Shown: piece by piece, positions 5,879 through 8,996 of the stretch | Layout: every line of letters starts with the position of its first letter | Numbering within the stretch: position 1 is the stretch's first letter | Assembly: GCA_029933115.1 (NCBI GenBank) | Contig: JAOZOT010000129.1 | Location: 1 to 8,996 of the forward strand | Direction of reading: 5' to 3' | DNA: 8,996 nucleotides | Origin: Anaerolineae bacterium | Lineage (GTDB): Bacteria; Chloroflexota; Anaerolineae; E26-bin7 | The notes under the pieces: model-generated | Seen by the model: the letters and a program-made list of their open reading frames with translations, nothing else | Told to the model about the DNA's origin: nothing | Databases searched by the model: none | Position numbers and translations under genes: made by a program

Positions 5879-6166
5879 ATGGCTGAAATTCTCCTTTCTC
5901 CCGATGAGTTGATCACCAGTACGAAAGCCGCCGCTCAGTTCTCCCGTCTGCTGGATAGTCTGTCTGAGCACCGCTGGTTCATCCAGCGGCGGGGCAAGAT
6001 CGAAGGGGTGCTCACCAGTCTTGAGGAATACAAGCGCCTGTTGGAGCTTGAAGAACTGGTGGATCACATGATGCTGGGCCGGCTAATCGAAGAGCGGGAA
6101 CGCACAGACAGCGGGTACCGCATTGGTCTGGACGAGTTGGCCGAAAAATACGACCTGGGTGGGTGA
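5879..6166 (+). CDS. Phd/YefM-family antitoxin
   Basis: This 95-aa protein is the likely antitoxin and autorepressor of the toxin gene that follows. The N-terminal part (residues 8-50: DELITSTKAAAQFSRLLDSL, then RWFIQRRGKIEGVLTSLEEYKRL) matches the Phd/YefM pattern of a DNA-binding module whose helix leads into a strand with a basic residue and the V(L).S.EEY segment. The C-terminal part (about 55-95) is a charged, probably flexible tail that would wrap the toxin. The ATG at 5879 is set by AGGGGGGA (5866-5873), 5 nt upstream, and by an exact-consensus promoter that excludes longer forms. One nucleotide separates its stop from the toxin start, so the two are cotranslated. Family call is confident; a specific system name is not assigned. 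Confidence 0.87.
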   Translation: MAEILLSPDELITSTKAAAQFSRLLDSLSEHRWFIQRRGKIEGVLTSLEEYKRLLELEELVDHMMLGRLIEERERTDSGYRIGLDELAEKYDLGG

Positions 6167-6167
6167 G

Positions 6168-6473
6168 ATGTACGAGGTCGAACTCATCGAGGAGGCAGAG
6201 GCGGATTTCGCGGCTCTCGATCCGAGTCTGCGTCGTCAGGCTGAAGCGCAGATGCGTAAACTGGAGCATCACCCTTACGCTGGCGAGCCGTTGGGTCACA
6301 AAGCGGGCTACGACCTGACCGGCTATCGGGCCATCCCCTTTGCGGGTAAGCGTTATCGCGTCGTGTACAAGGTGGATGAAAAGAACGAACTGGTAACCGT
6401 CATCGCCATTGGCAAAAAGGCCAAGTTCGAGGCCTACCGGCTGGCTGACCGGCGGGCTGGCGAAGAGAAGTGA
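6168..6473 (+). CDS. RelE/ParE-family toxin
   Basis: This 101-aa protein has the standard RelE/ParE fold order. An N-terminal strand MYEVELIEEAEADFAAL leads into two helices (about 9-37), followed by a basic strand with L50-T-G-Y-R54, the KRYRVVYKVD segment (61-70), and a final strand with AIGKKAKFEAYRLADRR (80-96). RelE-type members cleave mRNA in the ribosome and ParE-type members poison DNA gyrase. The basic and Tyr residues R54, R62, R64 and Y90 fit the RNase group better, but sequence alone does not settle it. It directly follows its antitoxin with a 1-nt gap and has the usual length, with no truncation. Nothing downstream suggests a larger mobile element carrying the pair. Confidence 0.88.
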   Translation: MYEVELIEEAEADFAALDPSLRRQAEAQMRKLEHHPYAGEPLGHKAGYDLTGYRAIPFAGKRYRVVYKVDEKNELVTVIAIGKKAKFEAYRLADRRAGEEK

Positions 6474-6540
6474 AAAGTTTGCCGACTGGAGTGTTTATCT
6501 GATAGAGCCTCATTCGGAATGACAACGTTTGTGCTCAAGC

Positions 6541-7533
6541 CTACCCCGTCTCCAACGTTGAGCCCAGCCCCATTGCTTTGGCCTTCTCCAGTGTCAGCGA
6601 GGCGATGGCAGCGTCCTGCACCCCCACGCCGGTCAGATCGCAGACGGTGATCTGGCTCTCGTCCGTCCGGCCGGGCACCCGTCCGATGATCACTTCCCCC
6701 AGTTCTCCGGTCACGTCGTCGGCGCCGATCACCCCCGCTTCCACTGCGTGGTGGATCTCACCCAGGCGCAGGCATTGGCTCAACCGGTCGGCGATGACGA
6801 TGTCGGCCCGGGCCAGCACACCGACGTCCAGTTCTTGCTTGTCCGGCGCGTCGGAGCCCACAGCGTTGATGTGCACCCCGCGCGGCAGCCACTCGGCTCG
6901 GACCAGCGGCTTCCGGCTGGGGGTGGTGGTGATCACCAGATCGGTGTTCCGCAGGGCGGCCTCGATGTCCGGGGCGATGGTCACGTCCACCTCCAGTTCG
7001 GCCGCCATCTCATGGGCGTAGGCCTCGGCGTGTTCTAGGTTGCGGCTCCACACCGCCACCCGCCCGGCCAGCTTTCGCACTACAGCCAGAGCTCGCAACT
7101 GGTAGCGCGCTTGGGTTCCCGAGCCGATGACGGTCACCTTGTCCAACACGGGATTGGCCAGCCAGTTGGCCGCCACTCCTCCGGCCGCCCCGGTACGCAG
7201 GTCGGTCAGATAGCCGTTGTCCAGCAACAATGCCGCCGGGAAACCGGTGATGGCATCAAAGGCCATCATCAGGCCAGAACCGGTGGGCAACCCCTTGGCC
7301 GGGTTCTCCCAGAAGCCGGTAGCTACCTTGAAGACGGCGTAGGGGGCGCCCCCGATGTGAGCGCCTTTGACGTGGATCTCGCCGCTGACCTCGGGCACCT
7401 CCAGGCCGATCACGTCGGGCAGTCGAGCTTCACCCCGGGCCAGGGCGGCAAAAGCCTCCTCTATGGCTTTCATCGCTTCGGGCATGGAGACCGCCTGTCG
7501 GATCTCCTGCTCGCTCAGAACCAGAATAGACAT
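6541..7533 (-). CDS. Ornithine cyclodeaminase/mu-crystallin family enzyme, EutC-like
   Basis: This 330-aa protein is full length for the NAD(P)-dependent ornithine cyclodeaminase/ketimine reductase superfamily. The substrate-binding half has K69 in YAVFKVATGFWENP and R113 in GYLTDLRTGAAGG. The Rossmann nucleotide-binding motif is VIGSGTQA (135-142), and the catalytic-site loop is NAVGSDAPDKQELD (223-236), with D228 at the position of the ornithine cyclodeaminase catalytic aspartate. DRLSQ..RLGEIHHA and DLTGVGVQDAA near the C-terminus are also family signatures. From memory, the pattern is closest to the EutC/alanine-dehydrogenase-like branch rather than true ornithine cyclodeaminase, so the substrate is uncertain: a ketimine, ornithine, alanine/pyruvate or an ectoine breakdown product. 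The start at 7533 follows GGGGAG. The aminotransferase gene ends 21 nt upstream, so both probably form one catabolic operon. Confidence 0.9.
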   Translation of the reverse strand: MSILVLSEQEIRQAVSMPEAMKAIEEAFAALARGEARLPDVIGLEVPEVSGEIHVKGAHIGGAPYAVFKVATGFWENPAKGLPTGSGLMMAFDAITGFPAALLLDNGYLTDLRTGAAGGVAANWLANPVLDKVTVIGSGTQARYQLRALAVVRKLAGRVAVWSRNLEHAEAYAHEMAAELEVDVTIAPDIEAALRNTDLVITTTPSRKPLVRAEWLPRGVHINAVGSDAPDKQELDVGVLARADIVIADRLSQCLRLGEIHHAVEAGVIGADDVTGELGEVIIGRVPGRTDESQITVCDLTGVGVQDAAIASLTLEKAKAMGLGSTLETG

Positions 7534-7554
7534 GGGTATCTCTCCCCTCTCGCG

Positions 7555-8694
7555 TTAACCTCCCAACTCGACAATCAACTGGTGGATGCGATCCAGTCCT
7601 GTGCGCAAATAGTCGGGCGGCAGGCCAAAGCTGATCCGCAGGTAGCGGTCGAGGCCAAAGTGGTCACCGGGCACAATGAGTACACTCTTCTCCCGCATGA
7701 GCCGATTCACCAACTCGGTGGAATTGATGTCCAAATGATAGCGCACAAAAGCGATGGCCGCCGCCTGAGGAGGGATCACAGAGAATGTCCCTTCGTGCTC
7801 CTCCATCCAGGCGTCGAGGATGGGGTAGCCCCGGCGGATGTAGTCACGGGCGCGCCGGATGAGCCGGGGCCGCACCTCGGGCGATAGAGCGATGGCGGCC
7901 AGCCTGTTGGACAGCATGGTGGCGCTGATGGTGGTGTATTCGTGGCGGGCCCAGATCTCATCCACTGTCTCCGCCGGTCCCACCACCCAGCCGATGCGTA
8001 GCCCCGGTAGGCCATAGGCTTTGCTCAGACTGTTGTGGGCCAGCACCTTGTCGTAGCGGCCCCAGAAGGAAGGCGTCTGGGTGTCGGTCAGCCGTTCGGC
8101 GCCGCTGTACACCTCGTCGGCCAAGATCCAGGCCCCAACCCGGTCGGCGGCGGCCACGATGGCCTCCATCTCGGCCTCGGTCAAGATATAGCCGGTGGGG
8201 TTATCTGGGTTGCAGACGGCGATGAGCTTGGTCTTCTCGGAGACGACCTCGTTCAATTCGTCCAGGTCGGGGGCCCAGCCGCGATCCTCTTTGAGGTTGA
8301 AGGACTTGACCTGGAAGCCCAGATTATGGGCGATGCCCCAGACCTGCATATAGTTGGGCAACATCATCACCATCTCTTCCCCTGGCCGGAGCATAGTCTG
8401 GAGAGTGATGAAATTGGCTTCGGCGCAGCCCACAGTGACCAGTACGTTGTCAGGGGTAGCGCCGGGGTAAAGGGCAGCGATCTTCTCTCGCAATTCAACG
8501 ATCCCGTTGGCCTGAGCGTAGCCCAGTTCGGTGGAGAGCAGTTCTTCAATCACCGCCGGATCATCCACCAGTTCACGGATTGTCATGGGGTGAACGCCGC
8601 TCTCCGAGAGGTTGTAATCAACGACGTTCTCCCATTTGGACATCATCCGTTCCATCAGAAAGGGCTGAAAGCCGGTTCTTTCTTCAATGGTCAT
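7555..8694 (-). CDS. PLP-dependent class I/II aminotransferase, aspartate aminotransferase fold
   Basis: This 379-aa protein is a complete fold-type I aminotransferase, cytoplasmic and PLP-dependent, moving an amino group between an amino acid and a 2-oxo acid. Visible landmarks in order are LGYAQANGIVELREKIA (57-73), the cofactor-binding CNPDNPTG (161-168), DEVYSG (193-198) with the PLP-contacting D193 and Y196, the Schiff-base lysine K225 in NSLSKAYGLPGLRIGW, and R353 in YLRISFG, which binds the substrate carboxylate. All key residues are intact. The start at 8694 is fixed by a perfect AAGGAGG (8702-8708) with 7-nt spacing. It is the first gene of a two-gene operon with the cyclodeaminase-family enzyme, suggesting joint amino-acid breakdown or interconversion. 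The amino-acid specificity cannot be read; a C-S lyase-type side activity is possible but unsupported. Confidence 0.92.
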   Translation of the reverse strand: MTIEERTGFQPFLMERMMSKWENVVDYNLSESGVHPMTIRELVDDPAVIEELLSTELGYAQANGIVELREKIAALYPGATPDNVLVTVGCAEANFITLQTMLRPGEEMVMMLPNYMQVWGIAHNLGFQVKSFNLKEDRGWAPDLDELNEVVSEKTKLIAVCNPDNPTGYILTEAEMEAIVAAADRVGAWILADEVYSGAERLTDTQTPSFWGRYDKVLAHNSLSKAYGLPGLRIGWVVGPAETVDEIWARHEYTTISATMLSNRLAAIALSPEVRPRLIRRARDYIRRGYPILDAWMEEHEGTFSVIPPQAAAIAFVRYHLDINSTELVNRLMREKSVLIVPGDHFGLDRYLRISFGLPPDYLRTGLDRIHQLIVELGG

Positions 8695-8735
8695 GATTTG
8701 GCCTCCTTAAATTTTTCTCCTCTCTTGCATTCTCA

Positions 8736-8755
8736 TATCCAACCACGGTTGGATA
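8736..8755 (-). promoter_or_regulatory. 20-bp dyad at the transcription start of the aminotransferase operon, probable operator
   Basis: TATCCAACC-N2-GGTTGGATA is a perfect 9-bp inverted repeat with a 2-nt centre. It lies 6 bp past the -10 box and 27 bp before the Shine-Dalgarno sequence, where a bound dimeric regulator would block initiation. A 9-bp stem with a 2-nt centre is a poor RNA hairpin, so a DNA-binding role is more likely than attenuation. No regulator gene for it is present in the window. Confidence 0.65.
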
Positions 8756-8761
8756 AGGGCT

Positions 8762-8770
8762 ATTATATCA
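8762..8770 (-). promoter_or_regulatory. Extended -10 promoter of the aminotransferase-cyclodeaminase operon
   Basis: On the minus strand TGA-TATAAT gives an exact -10 (8762-8767) with the TGn extension (8768-8770). No good -35 lies 16-18 nt upstream (the best is TGGCTT), which extended -10 promoters tolerate. The start would fall near 8755, at the edge of the 20-bp dyad. Confidence 0.7.
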
Positions 8771-8801
8771 CATCCGTGTCTGTAAAGCCAGTCGGAGAGA
8801 C

Positions 8802-8952
8802 TTGACTTTACCCACATCGCGAGGATAGTGCCGAGAAGCCCCCGTGTAGCCGGGGGAGCCGTCACAGCTGACCCAGGGGAGCTTTCTCCTGGGCCGGCTG
8901 TGACTTACCCCCACCTCGCAGTGGGGGCTTCAGCACTTGTGGGTAAAGTCAA
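8802..8952. mobile_element. 151-bp palindromic element with 15-bp terminal inverted repeats and cloverleaf folding
   Basis: The ends are TTGACTTTACCCACA (8802-8816) and its exact reverse complement (8938-8952). Between them are three hairpins: 8839-8844/8851-8856 (6 bp), 8861-8868/8897-8904 with an inner 8872-8877/8888-8893 stem, and 8908-8914/8921-8927 (7 bp). The halves can also pair as one long arm (8835-8843 with 8923-8931, and 8852-8856 with 8908-8912). There is no open reading frame of note. The GAAGCCCCC...GGGGGA..GTCAC motif resembles ends of IS200/IS605-family elements, here present twice in opposite orientation, which suggests a non-autonomous derivative. GGAGAG occurs just outside both ends (8794-8799 and 8954-8959), possibly a trace of target duplication. 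A structured RNA is the alternative. Confidence 0.65.
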
Positions 8953-8996
8953 TGGAGAGGTTGTCGCCCTCTGGGGGGTGCCCTCAGATGAATTGT
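8953..8996. other. Window end, nothing recognised
   Basis: The last 44 bp outside the palindromic element hold no start codon with a ribosome binding site and no visible motif apart from the GGAGAG repeat noted with the element. Together with the promoter, dyad and element above, this accounts for the 302-bp gene-free stretch after 8694. Confidence 0.4.

Noticed and set aside
6474..6540. A terminator between the toxin gene and the convergent cyclodeaminase gene
   Set aside because: The only dyad, CATTC-G-GAATG at 6511-6521, is short and lacks a T-tract on either strand.
6541..8694. An ectoine-degradation operon
   Set aside because: Only the EutC-like gene fits. The hydrolases, the EutB partner and the class III aminotransferase of that pathway are absent, and the aminotransferase here is class I/II.
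7111..8805. Long plus-strand open frames opposite the aminotransferase and cyclodeaminase genes
   Set aside because: They are GC-rich antisense shadows of two enzymes with intact catalytic motifs, and their translations show no recognisable domain.
8839..8927. CRISPR repeats or a tRNA suggested by the repeated GC-rich hairpins
   Set aside because: There are only two similar hairpins, inverted rather than direct, with no spacer periodicity. The cloverleaf lacks a T-loop, an acceptor CCA context and any anticodon-arm consensus.

Overview
The window looks like a GC-rich chromosomal segment from an uncultured-type bacterium, most plausibly Chloroflexota (Anaerolineae-like). The reasons are a lipoprotein with a long Thr/Pro-rich linker, a PadR operon with two HAAS-domain membrane proteins, small toxin-antitoxin cassettes scattered between housekeeping genes, and a 'CATTCTGAGC...GAAGAATC' inverted-repeat element of a kind I associate with such genomes. 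This assignment is inference; there is no rRNA or marker gene here.

Layout. (1) 99-741, plus: a VapBC-type pair, with an 85-aa antitoxin overlapping a PIN-domain toxin. (2) 803-2986, plus: a tight three-gene run of a parvulin-type peptidyl-prolyl isomerase lipoprotein, a winged-helix protein of unknown function, and a DNA polymerase beta-like nucleotidyltransferase joined to it by a TGATG overlap. The last two resemble an AbiE-style two-gene module but are not canonical AbiE. (3) 3018-3051: an intrinsic terminator read on the minus strand, between convergent operons. (4) 5532-3070, minus: PadR regulator, HAAS membrane protein A, HAAS membrane protein B, driven by a near-consensus sigma-70 promoter (TTGACA-N17-TATACT) whose -10 lies inside a dyad. 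The two membrane proteins share an identical 60-bp tract. (5) 5591-5717: a 127-bp imperfect inverted-repeat element between divergent promoters. (6) 5811-6473, plus: an exact-consensus promoter (TTGACA-N17-TATAAT) and a Phd/YefM-RelE/ParE toxin-antitoxin pair. (7) 8767-6541, minus: an extended -10 promoter, a 20-bp dyad near the expected transcription start, a class I/II aminotransferase and an ornithine cyclodeaminase/mu-crystallin family enzyme, probably one amino-acid catabolic operon. (8) 8802-8952: a 151-bp element with perfect 15-bp inverted termini and three internal hairpins, foldable as a cloverleaf. Its internal hairpins resemble IS200/IS605-family ends arranged head to head.

How the parts work together. 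The PadR operon looks like a self-contained, autoregulated envelope-signalling or transport module. The aminotransferase and cyclodeaminase probably act on the same amino-acid/keto-acid pool, with an unidentified regulator binding the leader dyad. The rest is accessory: two different toxin-antitoxin cassettes, an uncharacterised HTH-nucleotidyltransferase pair, and two non-coding palindromic elements. The best candidates for something not well described are the cloverleaf element at 8802-8952 and the HTH-nucleotidyltransferase pair at 1821-2986.
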